In this document: piece after piece, positions 16,337 through 24,830 of the stretch | Layout: every line of letters starts with the position of its first letter | Position numbering within the stretch: the first letter of the stretch is position 1 | Assembly: GCF_043555935.1 (NCBI RefSeq) | Contig: NZ_JBIGIB010000004.1 | Span: 62,001 to 126,000, forward strand | DNA from: Pelomonas baiyunensis | GTDB taxonomy: Bacteria > Pseudomonadota > Gammaproteobacteria > Burkholderiales > Burkholderiaceae_C | Direction of reading: 5' to 3' | Length of the DNA: 64,000 bases | Position numbers and translations under genes: made by a program | The notes under the pieces: model-generated | What the model was told of the DNA's origin: nothing | Database searches by the model: none | The model's input: the letters and a program-made list of their open reading frames with translations, nothing else

Positions 16337-17086
16337 CATTTGCCAGCCCCATCGACGCGTGGGCTGCAAGTCGCGCGGCTTCAAGAGCAGGCGGCGAACC
16401 GTGGGGCCATTGAGCGCCTCAATGCCATCACCGCATTGCCGCCATTCCCTGGGGTTGTAGGGATAGGTGATGAACAAGGCATCCACCGACTGCAGGGACA
16501 CCTGAGACCAGTCAAAGCGCCGGCCGCTGCATTCGGGACGACGGGCGTCCTTGGCAATGCGCTCAGCCAAGGCGTCATTCAAGACACCGAGCGCCCCACT
16601 GACGAACAGGTCTTCCACCCTCGCTGGAGCCCCCAATTTCAAATCGAACACCAACGTCTCCACGCCCTTTTTCGGGCCGGTCTGGCCCAGCCATTCGGTG
16701 TGGTGCTCCACGAACACATAGCGGCCCAGTGCGCTGACAGGGCTGACTGCGGACTGAAGCATGTCGCATGCGGTGAAGGCTGGGTCCGCTTCAAGCGCCT
16801 GCAGCACCTGGCTGTCCGGCATGGCCTGCACCTGCAGTTCGACGGCGCGATCACACGCAGAAAACGGCGCCAGGGACAGCTGCCGCATCCATGCATTCAA
16901 GCGTTGAAGCACGGGCGTCGGCGCAGGCAGCACCACGGGGTAGGACCACTCCATGCCGCGATACGGGCTCTGACCGGGTGCGAAATGAATGGTGTGTTCG
17001 ATCCGCTTGTATTTGAGGTCCGGCTCTGTGGCGCTGACCTGCGCACCACCAGCCCACAGCAAAACAGCCACCCACCACCGCCGCAT
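16331..17086 (-). CDS. Unknown exported protein, paralogue of 15271-16032
   Basis: 251 residues with a signal peptide (MRRWWVAVLLWAGGAQVSA). It shares its whole length with the protein at 15271-16032 by eye: WSYPVVLP, QRLNAW, AMPD, GRYVF, ETLVFDL, LFVSGALGVLNDALAE, FDWSQ, CGDG and LQPTRRW. The cysteine pattern (five in the mature part) is largely common to both. It lies 58 bp downstream of the intact binding protein gene on the same strand and is probably co-transcribed, so the two may work as a pair in the periplasm. I recognise no characterised domain. ATG 17086 directly precedes the signal peptide. Confidence 0.72.
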   Translation of the reverse strand: MRRWWVAVLLWAGGAQVSATEPDLKYKRIEHTIHFAPGQSPYRGMEWSYPVVLPAPTPVLQRLNAWMRQLSLAPFSACDRAVELQVQAMPDSQVLQALEADPAFTACDMLQSAVSPVSALGRYVFVEHHTEWLGQTGPKKGVETLVFDLKLGAPARVEDLFVSGALGVLNDALAERIAKDARRPECSGRRFDWSQVSLQSVDALFITYPYNPREWRQCGDGIEALNGPTVRRLLLKPRDLQPTRRWGWQMP

Positions 17087-17144
17087 GAATCATTCCTTGA
17101 TAGACCGCCGATTCTGGCGGGAAAGCGTCGGCAACCCGCGGCGG

Positions 17145-17993
17145 CTATCGCACGCAGTGCGACACCGGCAACCCGTAAGGCTTGAGCAGTTCGGCCGTGC
17201 GGCCGCTGCGGCAGAGTTCGTACACCGCCTTGGCGAAGGCGGCGGCCTGGGCGGGGTCCACGGTCTGGCGGTTCAGGCCGAAGGCGTAGCCGAAGGTCTT
17301 GACCAGGCCGGCGGGCTGCAGGGCCGTGAGGTTGTCTTCGCGGATCAGCAACTGGGCCACAGCCTCGTTGACGAGGGCGGCGCCGTCTTCGCCGTAGCGG
17401 CCGGCGGCGAGCTTGCGCAGCACGGTGCGGTTGTCGGGCTCGATCTCGCTGCGCACCCGCGGCACGCCGTCGATGAGTGATTCCAGCGTCAGCGCAGTGG
17501 CCGACGGGCCGTACGCGCCCACGGTGCGGCCGGCCAGCACCTGCGCGTCGCCCTGGTAGTGCAAGCCGCTGCCGGCGCGGGTGAACAACACATAGCGCCC
17601 CTCGATGCCCGGCGGCGACACATGAAAGTACTGCCGGCGCTCGGGCGAGTCCACCACGGTGAAGAGGCCCTCTACCTCGCCGCGCTGGGCCATGGCCAAG
17701 GCACGGCGCCAGGGCATGACCTCCACCTCGCAGCGCCAGACCAGGCGCGCACACGCGGCTTGCAGCACGTCCACCATGGGGCCGGCGGCGTGGCCCTCGC
17801 TGGCGTAGGTGTAGGGCGGGAAGGGCTCGGTGAGAAAGCGCAGCTCACGCGTGGGCGCCTGCACCGGGGCCGTCGCCGGCGGCGCGGTGGTGGCAGCGCC
17901 CATGCCGCCCAGCACGGCCGGGGTCTGGGCCAGAGCCCCGCCCAGGGCCACACCTGCGACCACGCCAACCCAGAACCGCGCTGCTGTGTGCAT
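17145..17993 (-). CDS. Periplasmic substrate-binding-like protein (SBP family 3 type)
   Basis: 282 residues. Signal peptide MHTAARFWVGVVAGVALGGALA, a short Ala/Pro/Thr linker, then a family-3 binding fold: LRFLTEPFPPYTYASEG, GPMVDVLQAACARL, MPWRRALAMAQRGEVEGLF, and AYGPSATALTLESLIDG in the second lobe. The C-terminus CRSGRTAELLKPYGLPVSHC could close a disulfide. It has no transport operon; instead it is followed by an unknown exported protein, and this pair is duplicated with decay just downstream. A role as a periplasmic ligand sensor or scavenger is inferred. ATG 17993 is chosen; the frame upstream of it runs antisense through other sequence. 41 bp separate it from the dacB stop. Confidence 0.75.
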   Translation of the reverse strand: MHTAARFWVGVVAGVALGGALAQTPAVLGGMGAATTAPPATAPVQAPTRELRFLTEPFPPYTYASEGHAAGPMVDVLQAACARLVWRCEVEVMPWRRALAMAQRGEVEGLFTVVDSPERRQYFHVSPPGIEGRYVLFTRAGSGLHYQGDAQVLAGRTVGAYGPSATALTLESLIDGVPRVRSEIEPDNRTVLRKLAAGRYGEDGAALVNEAVAQLLIREDNLTALQPAGLVKTFGYAFGLNRQTVDPAQAAAFAKAVYELCRSGRTAELLKPYGLPVSHCVR

Positions 17994-18034
17994 CGTGCGC
18001 CCACCTCCCCGCGGGCGCGGCGAGCATAGGCCGA

Positions 18035-19534
18035 TCACGGTTGCGATGCCACCCAGTCGGCCAGCGCGTCCAGCACCGGCCGGCCCTTGCGGGCGGCGTC
18101 CGGGTGGTTGATCAAGGCCACGAACACCCAGGGCCGGCCGCTGGCGTCGGGCACGAAGCCGGCCAGGCCCACGGCGTCGCGCAGCGTGCCGGTCTTGAGC
18201 CGGGCCTGGCCGGTGGCGGGGCCGTCTTTGAGGCGCCGGCTCAGCGTGCCGTCCACGCCCGCAATCGGCAGCGTGGCCAGCAGCTCCGGGCCTTGCGCGC
18301 CCGCTTGGCCCGCGCGCAGCACGGCGGCCAGCTGCGCCGGGCTGATGCGCTCGGTGCGCGACAGGCCCGAGCCGTTGTCCAGCACCAGGCCAACGTCCGG
18401 CACGTTGTGCGCCGCGAACCACGCGCGCACACGGCGGTCGGCGGCGGCCAGCGTCGGCTCACCCGGCTGGGCGGCCTGGGCGCCAAGTTGCAGGTAGATG
18501 AGCCGGGCCAAGGCGTTGTCGCTGCGCTTCATGACGCCGCGCATCACCTCGGCCAGCGGCCGGCCGCGGTGTGTGGCCAACACCACGGCACCCGCCGGTG
18601 CGGCGGCTTCTGCGTCGCCCGGGCCCAGGGTGCCGCCCAGCTCGTGCCAGAGCTGGCGCACGGCCTGGGTCACCAACCACTGGCGGTCCAGCAGTTGCAG
18701 TGCGGGCTGCTGGCGGCAGTTCGCCGGGAAGGCGCCTTGCAGCTGCAGTCGCCAGCCGTCGCCCACCGGCTCGGCACGGGCGGGTTGCCAGGTGTCGTCC
18801 CAGTCTTTGCAGGGGCGGGGCGACACGGCCATGGCGCTGGCGTCCACCGTCAAACCTTGCAGCGCCGGCACGCTGCGCGCTGTGACGCCCGCGGTGCCCG
18901 CCGGGCCGGCCTGCAGCGCCAAGTCCAGCAGGCTGCCGTTGAAGTGCAGCGCGTCGGGGATCACGTTGTAGTCGAACTCCGGCGCTTCATCGAAGGGCGG
19001 CAGCCCCAGGTCCAGCCGGGTCGGTTGGAACAGCGTGCGGTCCACCACCAACCCGCCGCGAATCTCGCGCACGCCGCTCTCGCGCAACTGGCGCAGCAGC
19101 CACCACAGGGTGGGCCAGTCCAGGTCGGGGTCGGCCCCGCCGCGCAGGATCAGCGGGCCGTCGATCACCCCATGTTGTGGCCGCGATGCGGCCAGCAGCT
19201 CGGTGCGCCCGCGGTGGTTGATGCCGAGCTGCTCCAGCGCCACCGTGGCGGTGACGAGCTTCATCGTCGAGCCGGGTGACATGGGCTCCTCGGCCCGCCG
19301 CCGCAGCGCGGGGCGCGAGCCGTCCAGCGGCTGCAGCACGTAGCCCAGGCTGTCAGCCGGCAAGCCGGCCTGGGCCAGCGCGGCCTGCACCGGGGGCGGC
19401 ACCGCGCCGGTGCCCGAGACGGTGGCGCAGCCCGCCAGCAGCAGGGTGTGCAAGAGCACCAGGCCCACCGCGAACACCCGCCCGCCCGGCAACGGCCGGC
19501 GGGCCGCGCGAGCCTTGACCACCCGGCTCAGCAT
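18035..19534 (-). CDS. dacB: D-alanyl-D-alanine carboxypeptidase/endopeptidase, PBP4 family (S13)
   Basis: 499 residues. Penicillin-binding protein of peptidase family S13 that removes terminal D-Ala from murein pentapeptides and can cleave cross-links. Active-site triad motifs are all present: SxxK as S89-T-M-K92, SDN in MKRSDNALARL, and KTG in ARLKTGTLRDAVGLAGF. The N-terminus has a hydrophobic segment ending in LLLAGC, so it is probably a lipoprotein in the periplasm. Large inserted domains between SxxK and SDN are usual for PBP4. ATG 19534 overlaps the stop of the upstream ornithine cyclodeaminase-like gene by 7 bp (ATGCTGA), implying a shared transcript. Confidence 0.93.
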   Translation of the reverse strand: MLSRVVKARAARRPLPGGRVFAVGLVLLHTLLLAGCATVSGTGAVPPPVQAALAQAGLPADSLGYVLQPLDGSRPALRRRAEEPMSPGSTMKLVTATVALEQLGINHRGRTELLAASRPQHGVIDGPLILRGGADPDLDWPTLWWLLRQLRESGVREIRGGLVVDRTLFQPTRLDLGLPPFDEAPEFDYNVIPDALHFNGSLLDLALQAGPAGTAGVTARSVPALQGLTVDASAMAVSPRPCKDWDDTWQPARAEPVGDGWRLQLQGAFPANCRQQPALQLLDRQWLVTQAVRQLWHELGGTLGPGDAEAAAPAGAVVLATHRGRPLAEVMRGVMKRSDNALARLIYLQLGAQAAQPGEPTLAAADRRVRAWFAAHNVPDVGLVLDNGSGLSRTERISPAQLAAVLRAGQAGAQGPELLATLPIAGVDGTLSRRLKDGPATGQARLKTGTLRDAVGLAGFVPDASGRPWVFVALINHPDAARKGRPVLDALADWVASQP

Positions 19535-20460
19535 GCGCCCAGCCGATGCGCCACCCAGCGCGCCAGGGCCACGTCTTCCAGGCCGATGCCCACGCTCTTG
19601 TAGACCGTGATGTCGCTCGCCGCCCGGGCGCGCGGCGCCACCAGCCATTCGCCCAGCTCCACCACCCGCTCGGGCGGCACGGTGCCGGGCGCGGCCTGCA
19701 GCAGGTCCCCCGCTTCCTGTTCGGCGGCGGTGCGCCATTCCACGGCCACCCAGCGGGCGCGGGCCAGCAGGGTGTCGTCCAGCTCACGCGCCACGGCCGT
19801 GCTGGAGCCCACCGCGCCCACCCAGGCGCCGGCGCGCACGCGGGCGCCGTTGAACACCGCCGTGGGCGAGCGGGTGGCGGTGAGCAACAGGTCGGCTTCG
19901 GCCGCGGCAGTGTCGGCGTCCACCGCGCGGGCCGGGCGGCCCAGCGCGGCTTGCAACTCAGCGGCCAGCGCCTCGGCGCCGGACCGGGCGCACACCAGCA
20001 CCTGCTCCACCGGCCGCACGCGCACCAGCGCCTCGGCATGCGCCCGCGCCTGGATGCCGGCGCCAAACACGGCCAAGGTGCGGGCGTCCGGCCGGGCCAT
20101 CAGGTCGGCCGCCAAGGCCGAGGCGGCCGCGGTGCGCAGCCGGGTGAATTCATTGGCCTCCAGCGTGGCCAGCGGTGCCCCCGTCAGGGCCGAAAACAGA
20201 CTCACCAAGAAGTGATAGCGACCGTTGCGCGCCGAGTACACCTTGGTGCCCAGCACGGCGGGCAGCGCGCCGTCGGCCTCCAGAATGGCTCCCATCGCAC
20301 TGAGGGCGACCGGGGCTCCATCACAGGCGCCGGTGATGCGGTGGCGGGCCAGCACCTGGGCCTGGCCGCGGCCGTGCTGCGTGAAGGCCGCGCGCAGGGC
20401 CGCCACGGCCTGATCGGGGTCGAGAACGGTGGCCACATCGGCCTCGGTGATGAGTCGCAT
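19528..20460 (-). CDS. Ornithine cyclodeaminase / mu-crystallin family protein
   Basis: 310-residue NAD(P)-dependent enzyme of the OCD/mu-crystallin family, whose members include ornithine cyclodeaminase, alanine dehydrogenase (archaeal type), and ketimine reductases. The Rossmann motif is FGAGIQARAHAEAL (residues ~130-145). The N-terminal substrate part contains GTKVYSARNGRYHFLVSLF and the domain junction NEFTRLRTAAASALAA. The C-terminal helix DITVYKSVGIGLEDVA is also typical. It is coupled by a 7-bp overlap to dacB, an unexpected partner; a link through free D- or L-alanine is possible but speculative. Exact substrate cannot be read from sequence. Confidence 0.9.
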   Translation of the reverse strand: MRLITEADVATVLDPDQAVAALRAAFTQHGRGQAQVLARHRITGACDGAPVALSAMGAILEADGALPAVLGTKVYSARNGRYHFLVSLFSALTGAPLATLEANEFTRLRTAAASALAADLMARPDARTLAVFGAGIQARAHAEALVRVRPVEQVLVCARSGAEALAAELQAALGRPARAVDADTAAAEADLLLTATRSPTAVFNGARVRAGAWVGAVGSSTAVARELDDTLLARARWVAVEWRTAAEQEAGDLLQAAPGTVPPERVVELGEWLVAPRARAASDITVYKSVGIGLEDVALARWVAHRLGAC

Positions 20461-20596
20461 GCGCAGGGGTCCGAAAGCTCAGGCTGCGGACTGTAGGGCG
20501 GCCGCGCGGGCCCGCCGCTTCGCCATCTGGCGGGCATGCATTCCCGCAGGTTATGCCGCGCCGACAAGCATTCATTGCACGGCACGCAACACCTGG

Positions 20597-20619
20597 GGTG
20601 CGGCCCTCTGGGCGGCACC
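20597..20619 (+). other. Stem-loop in the leader of the TonB receptor gene
   Basis: GGTGC (20597-20601) pairs with GCACC (20615-20619), and GCCC/GGGC pairs inside with a TCT loop and one G-G mismatch. It lies about 50 bp before the receptor start in an otherwise featureless 210-bp upstream region. There is no T-run, so it is not an obvious terminator; it may be an RNA leader structure. Confidence 0.3.
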
Positions 20620-20670
20620 GCCCCCTGCAGCGAACATGAACAGCAATTGAACCGAAGAGGAGTCCTGGCA

Positions 20671-23535
20671 ATGAAGTTGAATCGTCTGATGTCGAGCATG
20701 GCCCTGGTGGGCTTGGCCGTGCACGCCGGCTGGGCCGTGGCGCAGGCCGACAGCACCCGCCTGGAGCGCGTGGAGGTCACGGGCTCCAGCATCAAGCGCA
20801 TCAAGGATGAGGGCGCCCTGCCCATCCAGGTCATCAGCCGCAAGGACATCGAGCGCCAGGGCATCGTGTCGGCCGAACAGCTGATCAGCACGCTGAGCGT
20901 GAACGGCAACGGGCTGGACAACCTGGCCTCCAACGCCGACGTGGTGGCCGGCCAGGCGCGCGGCAACAACGGCGCGAGCTCGGCCAACCTGCGCGGCCAG
21001 GGTGCGGCCAGCACGCTGATCCTGCTCAACGGCCGCCGCGTGGCCGCCCACGGCCTGAACGGCGGCGTGGTGGACCTGCAGCAAATTCCCTTCGCCGCCA
21101 TCGAGCGCGTGGAAGTGCTGAAGGACGGCGCCTCGGCCATCTACGGCACGGACGCCATCGGCGGCGTCATCAACTTCATCCTGCGCAAGGACTACGCCGG
21201 CCTGGAAGGCCAGGTCTTCACCGACGTGACCGAAGCCGGCGGCGGCAACCTCGGCCGGGTGCAGCTGACCGGCGGCTACGGCAATCTGGAGCGCGACAAG
21301 TTCAACGTGCTGGCTTCGGTGTCGTTCAGCGACGCCAAGGCCCTGCGCGGCGACCAGCGCGACTTCGTCAACACCTTCCAGCCCAGCCGCGGCCTGTCGG
21401 TGGACACGCGCGGCACGCCCTACGCCACGGTGTTCGCCATCTCCAGCCTGTACAACGCGCTGAGCCGCGACAACCTGAACACCACCGGCCGCGGCACCGG
21501 CCCCATCCAGCCGGGCACCACGATCGCCATGAACGGCATCAACCCGTTGAACCTGCCGGGCCAGGCGGGCTGCTCGTCCATCGCCGGTCAGGCCGCGTAC
21601 GACGCGGTGCTGTGGGCCTCGCCCGCGGCCAAGTGGGGCTGCGCATGGGACACCGGCCGCGCGGCGGTGCTGCAGCAGCCGGTCAAGTCCAGCAACGCCG
21701 TGCTGCGTGGCACGCTGGCGCTGGGTGAGCACCAGGTGTTTGCCGAGTACGTGGGCGCCCATGTCGTGACTGACAAGAGCTTCTCGCCCAACCAGATTTC
21801 CAGCTCCACCTCCACCACCAGCCCGTTCTTCAACCTGGCCTACCCGAGCACCGGCGAGGCCTACAACTCGGTGTTCAACGCGCTGGTGGCCACCTTCCCG
21901 ACGCTGGCGAAGAACCGCGGCCTGCCGCTGGCCTTCCGCTGGCGCTGCATGCCCTGCGGCAACCGCGAGATTGAAACCACGGCCGACACCCAGCGCGTGC
22001 TGCTGGGCGCCGAGGGCCCGCTGTTCGCCGGCTGGGACTACAAGACCGGCGTGTCGCAGGCCACCAGCGACACCACCTCGCTGCTCAAGCACGGCTACTT
22101 CTACAGCAAGCCCTTCGCGGCGCTGATCAACACCGGCGTGCTGAACCCCTTCTCTGCGGATGGCATCACGCAAACCAGCACGGCCCTGTCGGCGCTGGAC
22201 GGCGTGCGCGCCGACGGCGTGACGCTGTACGGCGGCAAGTTCACGCTGCGCCAGGCCGACTTCACGGCCTCGGGCCCCGTATTCAAGCTGCCGGCCGGCC
22301 AGGTGATGGCCGCCGTGGGTGGCGACGTGCGCCAGGAGCAGTACAAGTTCAACGGCAACGCCACCGATGCCGCCACGCAAGCCACCATCTTCAACGCGCC
22401 GTTCGACAGCGTGAACACGCTGGACACGGTCAAGCGCGACATCCGCGCCGTGTTCGCCGAAGTGCTGGTGCCGGTGTTCAAGAACCTGGAAGCCAGCGCC
22501 GCCGTGCGCCACGACAGCTACACCGGCTTTGGCGGCACCACCAACCCGAAGTTCTCGCTGCGCTACCAGCCGTTTGACCAGCTCTTGGTGCGCGCCTCCA
22601 CCAGCCGCGGCTTCCGCGTGCCCTCGTTCAACCAGCTGTTCAACGGCGTGACCGAGTCGCCCTACTCCGGCAAAGACCTGGTGGACCCGGCCAAGTGCGC
22701 CACCGGGGTGGTGGATGCCAACAACCCGGCGTGTGCGTCCATCACGCCCACCATCCTGACCGGCGGCAAGCCCAACCTCGGCCCCGAGAAGAGCAAGCAG
22801 TGGACCTGGGGCTTCGTGTGGTCGCCCAACGCCGATGTGGCCGTGGGCGCGGACTGGTGGCAGATCCGCAAGACCGGCACCATCCAGTCCGTCGCGCTCA
22901 GCGACCTCGTCAAGAACTACACGCTGTTCCCGGACAACTTCATCCGCGACGCGTCCGGCACGCTGCAGTCCATCGACAACCGCTGGGTCAACGCCGGTGA
23001 AACCATCACCAAGGGCGTGGACGTGTCGCTGAGCGGCACCACCGCCCTGGGCGCCGGCCGCCTGGTGGCCAAGCTCGAAGGCAGCTACCTGCTGGACAAG
23101 CGCTCGCGCCTGATCGCCAGCGCCCCGATGGGCGCCAGCGAGATCGGCGTGTTCACCCGTGCGGGCGACCTGGGCCTGCGCTGGAAGCACGCGGCCACGT
23201 TCACCTACTCCGAGGGCGACTGGGTGGGCACCTTCCAGCAGCTCTGGCGCGCCGGCTACAAGGACGCGCAGCTGCCCGGCGTGGCCAACGGCAGCATCAC
23301 GCCGCCGGACTGGAAGCCCAATGTGGCCAAGTACATCACCTTCAACGCGAGCGTGAGCTACACCGGCATCAAGAACCTGGGCCTGACCTTCGGCATCAAG
23401 AACCTGCTGAACGAAGACCCGCCGTTCTCGGCCGCCTACGACGGCAACACCGGCGCCGGCAGCTCGTGGGAACCCCGCGTGGCCGACCCGCGCGGCCGCG
23501 CCTACCAGTTCACCGTGAACTACAAGTTCTGGTAA
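20671..23535 (+). CDS. TonB-dependent outer-membrane receptor
   Basis: 954 residues. Signal peptide MKLNRLMSSMALVGLAVHAGWAVAQ, then a TonB-box-like LERVEVTGSSIKR, a plug domain (IQVISRKDIERQG through ASAIYGTDAIGGVINFILRK, residues ~55-175) and a long 22-strand-type beta barrel ending in an aromatic residue (YQFTVNYKFW). It imports an unidentified substrate across the outer membrane using TonB energy. The VEVTGSxI plug start is typical of the large-substrate receptors (peptides, glycans) rather than siderophore receptors. ATG 20671 has a good Shine-Dalgarno GAGGAG 8 bp upstream (20657-20662). No inner-membrane partner is adjacent, and a terminator follows, so it is monocistronic. Confidence 0.94.
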   Translation: MKLNRLMSSMALVGLAVHAGWAVAQADSTRLERVEVTGSSIKRIKDEGALPIQVISRKDIERQGIVSAEQLISTLSVNGNGLDNLASNADVVAGQARGNNGASSANLRGQGAASTLILLNGRRVAAHGLNGGVVDLQQIPFAAIERVEVLKDGASAIYGTDAIGGVINFILRKDYAGLEGQVFTDVTEAGGGNLGRVQLTGGYGNLERDKFNVLASVSFSDAKALRGDQRDFVNTFQPSRGLSVDTRGTPYATVFAISSLYNALSRDNLNTTGRGTGPIQPGTTIAMNGINPLNLPGQAGCSSIAGQAAYDAVLWASPAAKWGCAWDTGRAAVLQQPVKSSNAVLRGTLALGEHQVFAEYVGAHVVTDKSFSPNQISSSTSTTSPFFNLAYPSTGEAYNSVFNALVATFPTLAKNRGLPLAFRWRCMPCGNREIETTADTQRVLLGAEGPLFAGWDYKTGVSQATSDTTSLLKHGYFYSKPFAALINTGVLNPFSADGITQTSTALSALDGVRADGVTLYGGKFTLRQADFTASGPVFKLPAGQVMAAVGGDVRQEQYKFNGNATDAATQATIFNAPFDSVNTLDTVKRDIRAVFAEVLVPVFKNLEASAAVRHDSYTGFGGTTNPKFSLRYQPFDQLLVRASTSRGFRVPSFNQLFNGVTESPYSGKDLVDPAKCATGVVDANNPACASITPTILTGGKPNLGPEKSKQWTWGFVWSPNADVAVGADWWQIRKTGTIQSVALSDLVKNYTLFPDNFIRDASGTLQSIDNRWVNAGETITKGVDVSLSGTTALGAGRLVAKLEGSYLLDKRSRLIASAPMGASEIGVFTRAGDLGLRWKHAATFTYSEGDWVGTFQQLWRAGYKDAQLPGVANGSITPPDWKPNVAKYITFNASVSYTGIKNLGLTFGIKNLLNEDPPFSAAYDGNTGAGSSWEPRVADPRGRAYQFTVNYKFW

Positions 23536-23576
23536 GCCTTCAGGAACTCCCTGGCCGGCCCGGCGCCGGCTTTCAT

Positions 23577-23601
23577 GCCCCGGCTGGACCGGGGCTTTTT
23601 T
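23577..23601 (+). terminator. Rho-independent terminator of the TonB receptor gene
   Basis: GCCCCGG (23577-23583), 5-nt loop, CCGGGGC (23589-23595), then TTTTTT (23596-23601). It lies 41 bp after the receptor stop and is one of the two cleanest intrinsic terminators in the window. Confidence 0.92.
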
Positions 23602-23693
23602 ATGCCTGGGCGGGGCGGCGCGGGCCCGTCAGGCCAGCACGCGAAGCCGGTCAGTCGATGGCAGCCGACAACGGCGGTCGACAGCGGCTGTCG

Positions 23694-24830
23694 TCAAGCG
23701 CGGCCGTCCACCACAGCCCGCACCGCCGCGTGCACTGCCGCACCCAGCGCCGGCAACCGCCAGGTGGTGGCGGTGCCGGGCTGCGGCGCGTAGCGCTGAC
23801 CGAGGTTGCTGGTCAGTGCAATCAGGTAGTGCAGATCACCGTCATGCACCATGCCCGCATCGCTGCTGTAGTTCTCGGTGTTGCCGGTCTTGTGCGCGAA
23901 CGCACCCGGGATGCCCGGCACCCAGCCGGGCTGGCCGCGCAGCGATTCGCTGGACAGGATCTCGTTCAGGCGCTGCGCCTGCAGCGCACGCCGGATCACG
24001 GCGCGGCTGGCCGGGCTGACCAGGGGCGGGGTCGGCAGCGCCGGGGCATCGGCATCCAGCCGCCACACCAGGCGCAGCGCGTCCCAGGCGGTCATCTGGA
24101 TCTGGCCCACGCCCGCGCCGGCGGCGTTGCCCCAACCGCCATCGGGCTGGGTGTGGGCCAGGCGCAGGCCCGGCAGGCCTTGGGCCCGGAAGAGGTCGTG
24201 CAGCGCGTTGTGCACCTCCTGCCCGCCCTCGCGGCGGATGGCGCCGCGCGCATGCAGGTGCGCCACCAGCGCCGAGGTGGCGTCATTGCTGCTGACGGTG
24301 ATCATGTCGAACAGCCAGTCGGCCACGGCCCGGGTCCGGCCGCGCCAGGCCCAGGGCAAGGCCCAGTCGCTGCGGTCGGCGTCCACCAGCCGCGCCACGC
24401 CCACCGCCACCATCAGTTTCAGCAACGAGGCCGGATACGGCGAAACGAACCGCGGCCCCTGGCCGAACCAGGCGGGGAAGTCGATGCGCGACCAATCCGC
24501 GCCAGGCAGCCAGGCGTATGACTCGCCCGCTGAATTGCGCACATCGGCATGGAAGGCAATGTTGGCCACGGCACCGCAGGCGCCCAGCTGCGCCACCAGG
24601 CCGTCTGGGTGCTCGCGCGAGAACAGCACGTTAGCCAAGCGGGGCGGCGCTTCGCCGCGGAACACGGCCACCGCGAGGTCGATGCTGGGGTGCACGTCCA
24701 CGGGCGCGCCGCCCTGCAGCCGGTCGGGCGTGGCCGCGAACTGATGGGCGCGAACCGCGGCGGCCAACGCGCGGGCCAAGTCGGCATCGACCACCGGTGC
24801 GCGCGGGTCAGCACCCATGTCAGCGCTCAT
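23694..24830 (-). CDS. Serine hydrolase of the class A beta-lactamase / penicillin-binding fold
   Basis: 378 residues. The three motifs of penicillin-recognising serine enzymes are present: S135-L-L-K138 in PASLLKLMV, SSN in TVSSNDATSALV (in place of SDN), and KTG in AHKTGNTENYSSDAG. About 100 extra residues precede the catalytic domain, and no signal peptide is visible from the chosen start ATG 24830, which overlaps the dadA stop as ATGA. The fold is the one shared by beta-lactamases and D-Ala peptidases. With a dadA partner, a D-amino-acid amidase or peptidase activity is a reasonable inference. No Glu166-type omega-loop motif is obvious, so a true beta-lactamase is less likely. Confidence 0.85.
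   Translation of the reverse strand: MSADMGADPRAPVVDADLARALAAAVRAHQFAATPDRLQGGAPVDVHPSIDLAVAVFRGEAPPRLANVLFSREHPDGLVAQLGACGAVANIAFHADVRNSAGESYAWLPGADWSRIDFPAWFGQGPRFVSPYPASLLKLMVAVGVARLVDADRSDWALPWAWRGRTRAVADWLFDMITVSSNDATSALVAHLHARGAIRREGGQEVHNALHDLFRAQGLPGLRLAHTQPDGGWGNAAGAGVGQIQMTAWDALRLVWRLDADAPALPTPPLVSPASRAVIRRALQAQRLNEILSSESLRGQPGWVPGIPGAFAHKTGNTENYSSDAGMVHDGDLHYLIALTSNLGQRYAPQPGTATTWRLPALGAAVHAAVRAVVDGRA

Noticed and set aside
20572..23190. 872-codon open frame antisense to the TonB receptor
   Set aside because: It is a GC-driven shadow. The plus strand encodes a complete receptor with signal peptide, plug and barrel, while the antisense frame is His/Gln/Gly/Val-rich without domains.
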